Shown here one piece after another: positions 26,636 to 33,818 of a DNA stretch of 64,000 nucleotides. The position numbers were made by a program, and so were the translations under genes. The stretch is from Paludibaculum fermentans_A (GTDB lineage Bacteria > Acidobacteriota > Terriglobia > Bryobacterales > Bryobacteraceae). The notes beneath the pieces were generated by a model, which ran no database searches, was not told the DNA's origin, and saw nothing but the letters and a program-made list of their open reading frames with translations. The stretch's first letter is position 1. The number at the start of each line of letters is the position of its first letter. The stretch spans positions 2,914,001 to 2,978,000 of the forward strand of contig NZ_JBPJAQ010000001.1 in assembly GCF_051172195.1 (NCBI RefSeq), given 5' to 3'.

Positions 26636-27112
26636 GCAAAGACAAAATCCCGGGGATATTCTATCGAATTAATCGATTCGGTGTCGGCACTCGAATATCT
26701 GGGGATCAATTCCGTATGTCTGCCTGGAGGGGGGACAGCCTGATGGACCCTTTCCAGAAAGGGCGACAGCCTGACCCGTCCCACCGCAATTGACCAGAAT
26801 CCGAAAGGGCGGAAAGGGCGACAGCCTGACCCGCCCCGCCGCTATTGATCAGAATCCGATCTCCGGTTGGGCCTCCTCACCCACAAAAATGGCACCCGGA
26901 CTCGAGTCCGCCATCCATCTCGACACGCCCTCCGCCCAACCTCCCCGAAATGACCGCGTCCATCTGCCCAACTCGCCCAATCCTGCGCCATATCCCACAA
27001 AAAATACAAAGTAGTCGGAATTCAGCTCGGACAAATTGCCATCGGGACGGGTGCCAGTGTCCCTAAACCAGCAAGGGTATAAACACCGCCGCGAAGACCC
27101 CACACCCGCCCC
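26636..27112. other. gene-free upstream region of the STAND-PRTase gene
   Basis: The first 90 bases are A/T-rich and should hold the promoter of the minus-strand STAND gene; no clear hexamers are identifiable. The remainder carries the short repeats at 26728-27064. A 95-codon minus-strand frame at 26849-27136 crosses those repeats and is not accepted as a gene. Confidence 0.5.
26728..27064. repeat. REP-like repeat cluster
   Basis: A 48-base unit, GAAAGGGCGACAGCCTGACC onward through GCAATTGACCAGAATCCGA, occupies 26757-26804 and recurs nearly unchanged at 26812-26859. A truncated relative (GGGGACAGCCTGATGGACC) precedes them at 26731. An inverted, diverged relative (AAATTGCCATCGGGACGGGT and on to AGTGTCCC) lies at 27033-27063. 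Such GGGACAG-CCCGTCCC elements resemble bacterial REP sequences. No RAYT transposase is in the window. Confidence 0.7.
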
Positions 27113-27729
27113 ACTTCTCCCCCATTTCCACCCCACTCCGAAAATCAGTTCAGCAGATCGACATTTATCTTCGCCCTCGAATCAATCAGTTACGCTCCTC
27201 TTCCCAGAAATCGCTAGGTGCGCCGCAGTACAACCTCGGCCAAGGAGCAAGAACGATGGAAATGTTCAAACAGACTGCGGACGACTTCACACCGTCGCGC
27301 CGCTTTCTGCAAACCACTGGCGCCGAAAACGCTCTCCTCTTGGGAGACGATTCGGCCAACCTCATCACCTGCATCGAGGATCGCGCCCTCTTTGCCGGTC
27401 TGCGCGACGACGTGCACCAGCACTTCAACCCGGCCAACCGCTTCGAGCAGCACATGGCCGATTCCATCGCCGAAGAACTCTGGCGCAAATCGCGCTACGC
27501 CCTCGTCGAAACCACAGCCCTGTCCGCTTCCATCGAACGCGATTGGGAGGCCGTCAAAAAGACCTGCCCCAACGCCGACCCCGCCTACCGCACCTACTTC
27601 GCCTTCCGCAGCATGGACCCGCCGGACCTAGCCTGCGTCCGCACCACCCAGGACTTCGAGAACCGCTCCTGGCGTCGCAGCCGCGCCGACATCGCCGCCC
27701 TCCACGCCTTGCGGCACAAACCCCGCTGA
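27113..27729. repeat. 617-bp direct repeat, right copy
   Basis: Right-hand partner of 17840-18456 in the same orientation. The noncoding leader (AATCAGTTCA, then ATTTATCTTCGCCCTCGAAT and AAGGAGCAAGAAC) is conserved as well as the gene. Downstream of the stop, the two copies lead into unrelated genes. Confidence 0.9.
27256..27729 (+). CDS. 157-residue conserved protein of unknown function, copy 2
   Basis: The product is the same length as copy 1 and 140 of 157 residues agree. Changes cluster in the C-terminal third (for example DPPDLAC against DARDAAC), while the FLQTTGAENALLLGDD and LWRKSRYALVETTALSA blocks are unchanged. Many codon differences are silent, which suggests selection on the protein in both copies. 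Here the following gene is a TGPRTPEGK-type protein rather than a terminase, so the 157-aa gene appears to head two kinds of cassette. Function unknown. Confidence 0.8.
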   Translation: MEMFKQTADDFTPSRRFLQTTGAENALLLGDDSANLITCIEDRALFAGLRDDVHQHFNPANRFEQHMADSIAEELWRKSRYALVETTALSASIERDWEAVKKTCPNADPAYRTYFAFRSMDPPDLACVRTTQDFENRSWRRSRADIAALHALRHKPR

Positions 27730-27753
27730 TGCTGGGCACCGGGAACCACCACC

Positions 27754-29283
27754 ATGACGAAACAACCCATCTCCGAGCGCCGACTCGCTGCCAACCGCGC
27801 CAACGCCCAAAAATCGACTGGCCCCCGCACGCCCGAAGGCAAGCGCCGCGTCGCCCAAAACGCCAGCCGCCACAACCTCTATTCGAAGCTCCATCACCTT
27901 CCCGAGGAGGTCGCGGACCTCCTCTACCGCCAGGCGCTCGAGGAGACAGCGGACATCGCCGACCTGCGCTTCCGGGCCCTGCTCGTCCACCGCTTCATGC
28001 TCCGCGCTCACGAACGCCGCCTCTTCCAACTCGAAGGCAAACTCTGGGCCGAAGCCCTCCGGGTGAACGATGGAATCATCCCCAACGCCTCCCTCTGGAT
28101 CCGCGGGAAGCAAGGCGACGTGGTCCAGGCCCTGGGCCGCTATCATGCCTGGATCTGCGTCCGCATCCGGCAGGTCCAGAAGGCCGCCTTCCCCTATCTC
28201 ATAGGAGACGAAGCTCATCAGGCCTCCCTCCCCGCCAGGGCCGTAACCCTCCTGGCCTCCGTGGCCGGCTCCGCCACGCCCATAGCCGTATCAGTCCAGG
28301 CAGCCCCACCCCGCGAAACCGAGCGAGAGTCCTCAACCACCGGCAGTCCAAACCCCACCTCAATGAACCCGGGCCTGCAACTCCTCTTAAGAGGCCGCGG
28401 CTTCCGAGCCGTAAGACCCGTCCCAGCCCCCCAGGCAGTAAAGGCCATCCGCCCCCCCACCGTCCCCGGCCTAAGCCTCCGCTACCTGAACCAATCCCGC
28501 AAACCAAGCCCGTCCACCAAAACGGACACCCCTGCAACGAACCACGACCGTGAGGGAGTGGTCCCCACCGCGCAACGAACCCCGACTGGAAAGGAGTTCC
28601 GCATGCCCCTCCGAGCCGCCAAACCAGAGGAAGCCGCGCACCCGGCCCCAGTCCCCGAGCGTCAGCGACGGACTGACCCGACCCAATCCCCTCGCCCCGA
28701 GGCATCAAACCCAACGCCCGGGCCCACCCCAGCCCAGTCCCCAAGCGCAAGCCCCGCGTTATCCGCAAACGCCGCCGTGACGCCAAACGGAGCCGTGAGA
28801 ACAAATAGAGCCGTGGCGCCAAACGGAGCCGTGAGCGTGAGCGAGCGGATAGCCAACCGAATCGCCCCAACCTCCCGATCCGTGACATCCCCAACCCCGC
28901 AATCCCCTCTCCCAGAAGCATCAAAGCCAATACTCTTGCCACTCGCCGCTCAGACCCCGAGCGCAAGCAACCGGATAGTCCCCCCAAAGCCCCCAACCCT
29001 CCCATCGGAAGAACCCTCAACCCAAGCGCCCACCGAGTCCAGCAAACCCCAAACACCCGAGCCCCAGCACACCACCGCGCTCACAGCCGCGCCAGAAAGG
29101 AGCGAGCGAGCCCCATCAACCCTCCAACCACCAACCAACCAGGGCGCCACCGCCCCGAACACAACCCCGCAATCCCCTCCCCGCGAGCCATCAAAGCCAA
29201 CGCCTCCCCAACCCAACCCGCAATTCGACGCCGCACACCCCCGCGCCCCGGCCCCCACAGGCCAACCCTTGCCCTCTTCGTAA
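27754..29283 (+). CDS. TGPRTPEGK-motif protein with a long Pro-rich, repeat-derived tail
   Basis: A 509-residue protein. The first 150 residues are well-formed and include RRLAANRANAQKSTGPRTPE with a following GK...RHNL, a motif that begins many uncharacterised acidobacterial and planctomycete proteins. Next comes a helical segment (DIADLRFRALLVHRFMLRAH) and KAAFPYLIGDEAHQ. From about residue 170 the sequence is low-complexity Pro/Ser/Ala/Thr without hydrophobic cores. It contains the dispersed repeats at 28536-28855 in frame, so the tail may be noncoding repeat sequence read through by chance or recently captured. ATG 27754 is 24 bases after the 157-aa gene. Function unknown. Confidence 0.6.
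   Translation: MTKQPISERRLAANRANAQKSTGPRTPEGKRRVAQNASRHNLYSKLHHLPEEVADLLYRQALEETADIADLRFRALLVHRFMLRAHERRLFQLEGKLWAEALRVNDGIIPNASLWIRGKQGDVVQALGRYHAWICVRIRQVQKAAFPYLIGDEAHQASLPARAVTLLASVAGSATPIAVSVQAAPPRETERESSTTGSPNPTSMNPGLQLLLRGRGFRAVRPVPAPQAVKAIRPPTVPGLSLRYLNQSRKPSPSTKTDTPATNHDREGVVPTAQRTPTGKEFRMPLRAAKPEEAAHPAPVPERQRRTDPTQSPRPEASNPTPGPTPAQSPSASPALSANAAVTPNGAVRTNRAVAPNGAVSVSERIANRIAPTSRSVTSPTPQSPLPEASKPILLPLAAQTPSASNRIVPPKPPTLPSEEPSTQAPTESSKPQTPEPQHTTALTAAPERSERAPSTLQPPTNQGATAPNTTPQSPPREPSKPTPPQPNPQFDAAHPRAPAPTGQPLPSS
28536..28855. repeat. dispersed repeat, second member, inside a reading frame
   Basis: Block one (28536-28566, AACGAACCACGACCGTGAGG and on to GTGGTCCCC) and block two (28820-28855, CAAACGGAGCCGTGAGCGTG and on to GATAGCCA) match the noncoding repeat at 14777-14924. 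An extra half-copy of block two, CCAAACGGAGCCGTGAGA, is at 28783-28800. They fall inside the Pro-rich tail of the preceding gene. Confidence 0.7.
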
Positions 29284-29534
29284 GGGCATAGCACGTAGCT
29301 TGGCCCACCCCATCCACGACCCCAACCACATCGTCCACACCAACACCGGCGGCCAGACGCACCCCAGGCGTCCCATCCCGCTTAGGTCATGATCTTTGAC
29401 AATTAAACCCAGAACCCATCCAGCGCGCGAGCCACTCCGCCCGGAGGCCCCTTCCGCCTCCGGGCAATGCCGGCCGGCACAAGCAACCATTCACTCCATA
29501 GGAGCGATCAAACCCAAAACGCCCACAACCCGCC

Positions 29535-32393
29535 TCAACCCCGCCCCTCGCCGAACAGCCGCTCAAAATACTCCCGCGTCCGCCCCTGGATCTGCAACAA
29601 TTCCAGCCCCAGCGGCTGGTCGCACAAATGCTCCGGCACCCACCGCCGCACCAGCTTCGTCAGCATCTGCAGTTGCCATTCCGAGTTCGGCAGGCTGCCC
29701 TCGGTATGCCCGGAGATCAGCCGCAAACCATGGTCCACCGCCCGGTAAAACGTCGCCGCGTTCTTCAGGAAATGAGCGTCGTTCGGATCCAGGTGCCCCA
29801 TCTGCTCCAGCACCTCGATGCGGGCCGGCGTGTTCAGCACTTTGAAGAACAGGCCCGCACCCCGCAGCCGCAAATACATCAGCGAGAAGTCGATGTCGTA
29901 ATACCCGCCCACGGCCGTCTTCAGCGGATTGTCCTCGCTCAGCTCCTTCTCGATCCGCATCCGCATGTGCCGCAACTGCTGCTTCGACCGGCCGCTCTGC
30001 CCATACCGCCGCCAGTCCACCTTTTGCAGGTCCGCCAGGAACGCCGTGGCCCGCTCCACGTCCCCAGCCACCGCCCGCGTCTTCATGTACGCCACGCCCT
30101 CCCACGCCTCCGCCGTCTTGGCGAAATACTCGTGGTACGTGCTCTCGGTCTGCACCAGCGCCCCGCCCTTGCCGTTCGGGCACAGCCGCGTGTCCACCGC
30201 GAACATCGTGCCGTCGCCCGTGTACGACGACAGGATGCTCACAATCTTCTCCGCCACCCGCGTCCAGAAGTGCAGCTCCGGCAGGTCTTCATCGGGGAGC
30301 ACAAACAACAGGTCCGCGTCTGAGGCCAGGTCGAACTCCTGCATGCCCAATCGCCCCAGCGCGATCACCATCATCTTCGAGCCCGGCGCGGCAGTCTCCC
30401 CCGCCGTCTGCAGTACCGCCAACCGGTAAGCTGCCGCGATCGCCGCATCGGCCAGCGCGGAAGTCCGCTCCAATGTCTCGAAAATCGGAACCTGCAGGCA
30501 GATGCTCTCCACCTGCAGCCGGAACATCTGCCGCAGGAAGAACCGCCGCATCTCCACGGCATCCTCCAGCAGCGGCAGGATCTCTGCAAACGCCGTCGTC
30601 GACCGGCCGCGCAGCCGCATCGTCCGGATCTCTTCGAAGTACTCCGGCTGCCGCATCAACTGCTCGGCAAAATACGGACTGTGCGCGAACAGGTCCAACA
30701 GATACCCGCTCAACACCGCATCGTCGTTCAACGCGCCCAGCCACTCGTCCCGCTTGATCACGCGTTCCAGGAAATGCTCGAACGCGCTCAACGACCGCCC
30801 CAGCCGCGCCCTCGCCACTGAGCCCGCGAAGCCCGGCGCCTTCTGGTCCAGAAACCGGATCAGGTTGCTCGACGGAGCCGCATCCGGCCCGCTCGGCTCC
30901 GGCAATGTCTCCACGCTGACACCCCCCGGCGGAGGCTGCGCCGGCGTGTGCGTGTAATACATCGTCTGCTGCGCATGGATCACGCGCTCGTAGATCTCCT
31001 GCACATGCTCCAGATGCGCGTTCAACGTCATCAGCAACGCTTCCGGCGTGCTCTGGCCGCCCAACAGCCCCGGCGGCATCCGGCGCGCCACCAGCGCCTG
31101 CTCTTCCAACTTCTCCGGCAGCAGGTGCGTCTGGCGGTCCGCTGCAAACTGCAACCGGTGCTCCAGATGCCTCAGGTACTGATAGGCCGACGCCAGCCTC
31201 GAATACTCCGAGTCCGACAACAGGTCCTTGTCTCGCAACCGCACCAGCGCCAGCAGCGTCGACGAATTGCGGATCCACGTCTCCCGGCCGCCATGCAGCC
31301 GCTGCAGGCACTGCACCAGGAACTCTATGTCCCGGATCCCGCCTCGCGCCAGCTTCACGTCGATCCCCGTCGCCCGGCGCCTCGAACTCAGCTTCTCGTT
31401 CAACCGCTCCCGCGTCTCCGACATCGACTCAATGTGCGAGAAATCCAACGTCGTCGAATAGATCTTCGGCTGCACCCACTCCAGCAACTGCCGCCCCGGT
31501 TCCTTATCGCCCGCCGCCGTCCGCGCCTTGATCAGCATCTGCAACTCCCAGTCCCGGGCCCTGGTGTCGTAGTAGTTCTTCGCCGCGTCCATCGATAGGC
31601 AGACCTCGCCCAGCCGCCCGTCCGGCCTCAGCCGCAGGTCCACCCGGTAGATCATCCCTTCCGCCGTGTAGGTGCCCATCAGGTCCGTCAGTTGGTTCGA
31701 GATCTTCTTGAAGAACTCCTGGTTGCTGATCGGCTGCAGTCCGTCCGTGTTGCCCGGACCCTCGTACACAAACATCAGGTCGATGTCCGAGCTGTAGTTC
31801 AGCTCCCGCCCGCCCAGCTTGCCCAGCGCCAGAATCGAGTACCCGCACTCGTTCCCGTCCGCCAACCTCGGCAAGCCATACTTCTGCGCCAGTTCCGCCC
31901 GGATCCTGCCGTAAGCCGCGTCCAGCAGCGAATCCGCCAGGTTCGAAAGCTCTTCCGTAATCTCCGGCAGCGCCCCAAACCCCAGCACGTCCCTCAGCAG
32001 GATCCGCAGGATCTGCTTCCGCCGGAACTCGGCCATTCTCAATGCGGGCGAAGGCGATGACCCGGAAAGCAGCCAGTCCGCCAGCTCCGCATCAATCTCT
32101 TCCCGAGTCCGTCCGCGGTGCAGCCAGCCCGCATGCAGCAGGCCCAGCAGCCACACCGGATGCTGCAGCAGCTCTTCGGACAGGAAGTCGCTCGCCGAAA
32201 AGACCGCCACCAGCGCCTGCAAGCCAAACGGGGAATAAGCAATCTGCTGGAATTCGCTCGGATAGCGCGCGCAAAACGTCTCCAGCCGGCGCACCGCCAC
32301 CTGCGGGTCGGCCGATTGGCTCAACAGGATTTCGAGTCCTTGCCGCAAATCCGGAGGGATGTCGTGTTCAACTGCCAGTAGAGGGTCGTGCAA
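29535..32393 (-). CDS. glnE: bifunctional glutamine synthetase adenylyltransferase/adenylyl-removing enzyme
   Basis: A 952-residue GlnE, full length, with two nucleotidyltransferase halves separated by helical regulatory segments. The N-terminal half (adenylyl removal) shows LGGRELNYSSDIDLMFVYE. The C-terminal half (adenylylation) shows LGMQEFDLASDADLLFVLP. Both keep the metal-binding Asp pair. It attaches or removes AMP on the Tyr of GlnA according to PII and glutamine status. Its target, a glutamine synthetase with Tyr at 397, is encoded 1.4 kb upstream on the same strand. The frame begins with a TTG at 32393 without a strong ribosome site. It lies 18 bases after the MOSC gene, so read-through from that gene is likely. 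Confidence 0.96.
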   Translation of the reverse strand: MHDPLLAVEHDIPPDLRQGLEILLSQSADPQVAVRRLETFCARYPSEFQQIAYSPFGLQALVAVFSASDFLSEELLQHPVWLLGLLHAGWLHRGRTREEIDAELADWLLSGSSPSPALRMAEFRRKQILRILLRDVLGFGALPEITEELSNLADSLLDAAYGRIRAELAQKYGLPRLADGNECGYSILALGKLGGRELNYSSDIDLMFVYEGPGNTDGLQPISNQEFFKKISNQLTDLMGTYTAEGMIYRVDLRLRPDGRLGEVCLSMDAAKNYYDTRARDWELQMLIKARTAAGDKEPGRQLLEWVQPKIYSTTLDFSHIESMSETRERLNEKLSSRRRATGIDVKLARGGIRDIEFLVQCLQRLHGGRETWIRNSSTLLALVRLRDKDLLSDSEYSRLASAYQYLRHLEHRLQFAADRQTHLLPEKLEEQALVARRMPPGLLGGQSTPEALLMTLNAHLEHVQEIYERVIHAQQTMYYTHTPAQPPPGGVSVETLPEPSGPDAAPSSNLIRFLDQKAPGFAGSVARARLGRSLSAFEHFLERVIKRDEWLGALNDDAVLSGYLLDLFAHSPYFAEQLMRQPEYFEEIRTMRLRGRSTTAFAEILPLLEDAVEMRRFFLRQMFRLQVESICLQVPIFETLERTSALADAAIAAAYRLAVLQTAGETAAPGSKMMVIALGRLGMQEFDLASDADLLFVLPDEDLPELHFWTRVAEKIVSILSSYTGDGTMFAVDTRLCPNGKGGALVQTESTYHEYFAKTAEAWEGVAYMKTRAVAGDVERATAFLADLQKVDWRRYGQSGRSKQQLRHMRMRIEKELSEDNPLKTAVGGYYDIDFSLMYLRLRGAGLFFKVLNTPARIEVLEQMGHLDPNDAHFLKNAATFYRAVDHGLRLISGHTEGSLPNSEWQLQMLTKLVRRWVPEHLCDQPLGLELLQIQGRTREYFERLFGEGRG

Positions 32394-32411
32394 CGAGGCC
32401 GCCAGTCCGAC

Positions 32412-32909
32412 TTAGACCTTCTGGTCTACTAGTGCGATTATAGCCCCGGGATAGATTCGGCCCGGCTGCACGACGCTGGCGTAGAACCCGCAACGGGCCC
32501 ATTTCGCCGTGCCGGGTATCCCGTCCTTTTGATACACCGCCCGTTGAATCTTGCCCGGCTCGCCGCTGTTGTACACTTCCAGCGTCTTGCATGGCTGCCG
32601 CAGTTGCGTCAGCTCCAGCACCGCGTCGCCGGCCCGGAACCGCTGGCCCTCCCGCAGTTGGCGGAAATCGATGCCCTGCACCGTCAGGTTCTCGCCCAAC
32701 GCACCCGGCGAGACCGTAAACCCCTCGGCCTGCAGCCCGTCCAGATCCTCCAGCGAGATCAGCAGCACCGCCTTGCGAGGCCCGCCGTGATACTTCAGGT
32801 TCCGCTGCACATCCCCCTCGAGGCCCAAAGGCCCAACCCACGCTTCCGGGATGGCAAGCTTAGGAACTCCGCCCTTCGAGATGCTCACTTGAACGATCTG
32901 GCCTGTCAT
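32412..32909 (-). CDS. MOSC domain protein (YiiM-like)
   Basis: A 165-residue single-domain MOSC protein. Landmarks are GLEGDVQRNLKYHGGPRKAV near the start, GALGENLTVQGIDF in the middle and the single conserved Cys in LRQPCKTLEVYN. MOSC domains bind molybdenum cofactor or sulfur-carrier cysteine and act in detoxification of N-hydroxylated compounds or in cofactor sulfuration. The ATG at 32909 follows the stop of the previous gene with no gap, so the two are translated from one message. Its placement before glnE is probably a transcription convenience rather than a functional link. Confidence 0.93.
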   Translation of the reverse strand: MTGQIVQVSISKGGVPKLAIPEAWVGPLGLEGDVQRNLKYHGGPRKAVLLISLEDLDGLQAEGFTVSPGALGENLTVQGIDFRQLREGQRFRAGDAVLELTQLRQPCKTLEVYNSGEPGKIQRAVYQKDGIPGTAKWARCGFYASVVQPGRIYPGAIIALVDQKV

Positions 32910-33326
32910 TTATTTATGTGAGGCGCCGCGAGGGTGGAAGTAGTCCGCCGCGTTGAAGAAGTAAATGTGGGCGCCAGGGATGAAAACTCCATTCACTGAC
33001 TCCCGATCGTAGGATTCGTCCTGCTTATTGTCCATGCCGAATGCGAGGTTGAGAATGGTAATCACACTCGCCTTGGGACTGACGAATTCGACAGAGCTGT
33101 AAAGCGACGAGGGAAGAGCCGGGGGGGCCTCCAGAGCGAGCCTCATCTCTTCGTAGAGCCGCAACGGCCCGATTGTATCCACATTCGGGCTGGCCAGTAG
33201 AAGTCGCCACTCATCATCTCTCAGCCACCACAACGCGGCAATGAGCGGGATCTGACGGCTGCGAATCCGTTGTACCAGGTCCCCTCCGTCGAGGATGTCG
33301 GGCATTACCAATGCTGTTTGACCCAT
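32910..33326 (-). CDS. unrecognised 138-residue protein paired with a HEPN gene
   Basis: I recognise no domain. The protein starts MGQTALVMPDILDGGDLV, has an aromatic core ALWWLRDDEWRLLLASP, and ends with hydrophobic beta-like segments (AHIYFFNAADYF). It reads as a small soluble alpha/beta protein. Its ATG at 33326 lies inside the last codons of the HEPN gene (22-base overlap), and its stop abuts the MOSC gene. Tight overlap with a HEPN protein is typical of toxin-antitoxin or defence pairs, but the usual nucleotidyltransferase partner motif is absent, so the role is open. Confidence 0.7.
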   Translation of the reverse strand: MGQTALVMPDILDGGDLVQRIRSRQIPLIAALWWLRDDEWRLLLASPNVDTIGPLRLYEEMRLALEAPPALPSSLYSSVEFVSPKASVITILNLAFGMDNKQDESYDRESVNGVFIPGAHIYFFNAADYFHPRGASHK

Positions 33327-33718
33327 GACAGTACCCCTTCTTCGTCGTGTCCAATCGCAAGGAGTAAATCCCTCGCTTCGGCTTCGCTCCGTGATTCGTA
33401 CCGGCTCTGCTCCGACCAGCTACTGACAACCTTCCAGAAATTCTTGAAACTCGGCGACCCCACTTCCTTCGCCTGGCGTTCCTTTTCTAGCCCAGCCTTC
33501 TTCAGGAGCTTGGAAAGGTCGTGAATGTACAGGTCACTCAGGAAGGCCTTATCAGGGAAGTCGTACTGCTTGATCTGCTTGGCTACGCATGCCTTGAGGG
33601 CGCACTCAATAGAGTAACCAGACATGTAGAAAGCTGCCGACCACCGCTCTGCCGCAAGCAAGGCCTTTGCATCCTCAATCCGGTCTTCCGAAAGTCGCTG
33701 CAACTCGTCTCTATTCAT
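33305..33718 (-). CDS. HEPN domain protein
   Basis: A 137-residue all-helical protein of the HEPN superfamily. The signature helix AAFYMSGYSIECALKACV is at about residues 28-45. A long second half contains SPSFKNFWKVVSSWSEQSRY. HEPN proteins act as RNases in toxin-antitoxin and other conflict systems, or as nucleotide-binding adaptors. I do not see the canonical catalytic R-x4-6-H spacing, so nuclease activity is doubtful. It overlaps the next gene by 22 bases and starts 100 bases after the glnA stop, with a stem-loop between. The two-gene unit looks inserted between glnA and the MOSC-glnE pair. Confidence 0.8.
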   Translation of the reverse strand: MNRDELQRLSEDRIEDAKALLAAERWSAAFYMSGYSIECALKACVAKQIKQYDFPDKAFLSDLYIHDLSKLLKKAGLEKERQAKEVGSPSFKNFWKVVSSWSEQSRYESRSEAEARDLLLAIGHDEEGVLSWVKQHW

Positions 33719-33765
33719 GCCAAGGCACGCTCTCTTCTCATCGTAGCAATGCTGTCGGACGGCCT

Positions 33766-33799
33766 CCAGTGGAAGGCGAGACGATCAACCTTCCACTGG
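33766..33799 (-). terminator. stem-loop after glnA
   Basis: A perfect 11-bp inverted repeat, CCAGTGGAAGG / CCTTCCACTGG, with a 12-base loop lies 20 bases past the stop of glnA on the minus strand. No T run follows, so it may be a processing or attenuating hairpin rather than a full intrinsic terminator. Confidence 0.5.
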
Positions 33800-33818
33800 A
33801 AGTCAGAAAACATCCGGC

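Larger units (their letters stand above)
17840..27729. mobile_element. accessory island bounded by direct repeats, carrying a split terminase and two predicted defence ATPases
   Basis: The segment starts and ends with colinear 617-bp copies in the same orientation, offset by exactly 9273 bases. It contains a terminase ATPase gene, a terminase nuclease gene and two large convergent P-loop genes. Base composition switches inside: a hand count gives 42 G/C of 60 at 18901-18960, but 26 of 60 at 22441-22500 and 24 of 60 at 24901-24960. No integrase, transposase or tRNA target is visible, so movement would need host recombination or outside enzymes. Its status as a mobile unit is inferred. Confidence 0.5.

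Noticed and set aside
26849..27136. 95-codon minus-strand frame with a Trp/Gly-rich product
   Set aside because: It lies across REP-like repeats and has no convincing start; more likely repeat or decayed sequence.
17840..27729. Whether the island is a prophage or an integrative element
   Set aside because: There is no integrase, capsid, portal, tail or tRNA attachment site; only terminase halves and direct repeats are seen.
27036..28553. 505-codon plus-strand frame over the second 157-aa gene
   Set aside because: It overlaps two better-supported genes in another frame and reads as low-complexity Pro/Arg/His.
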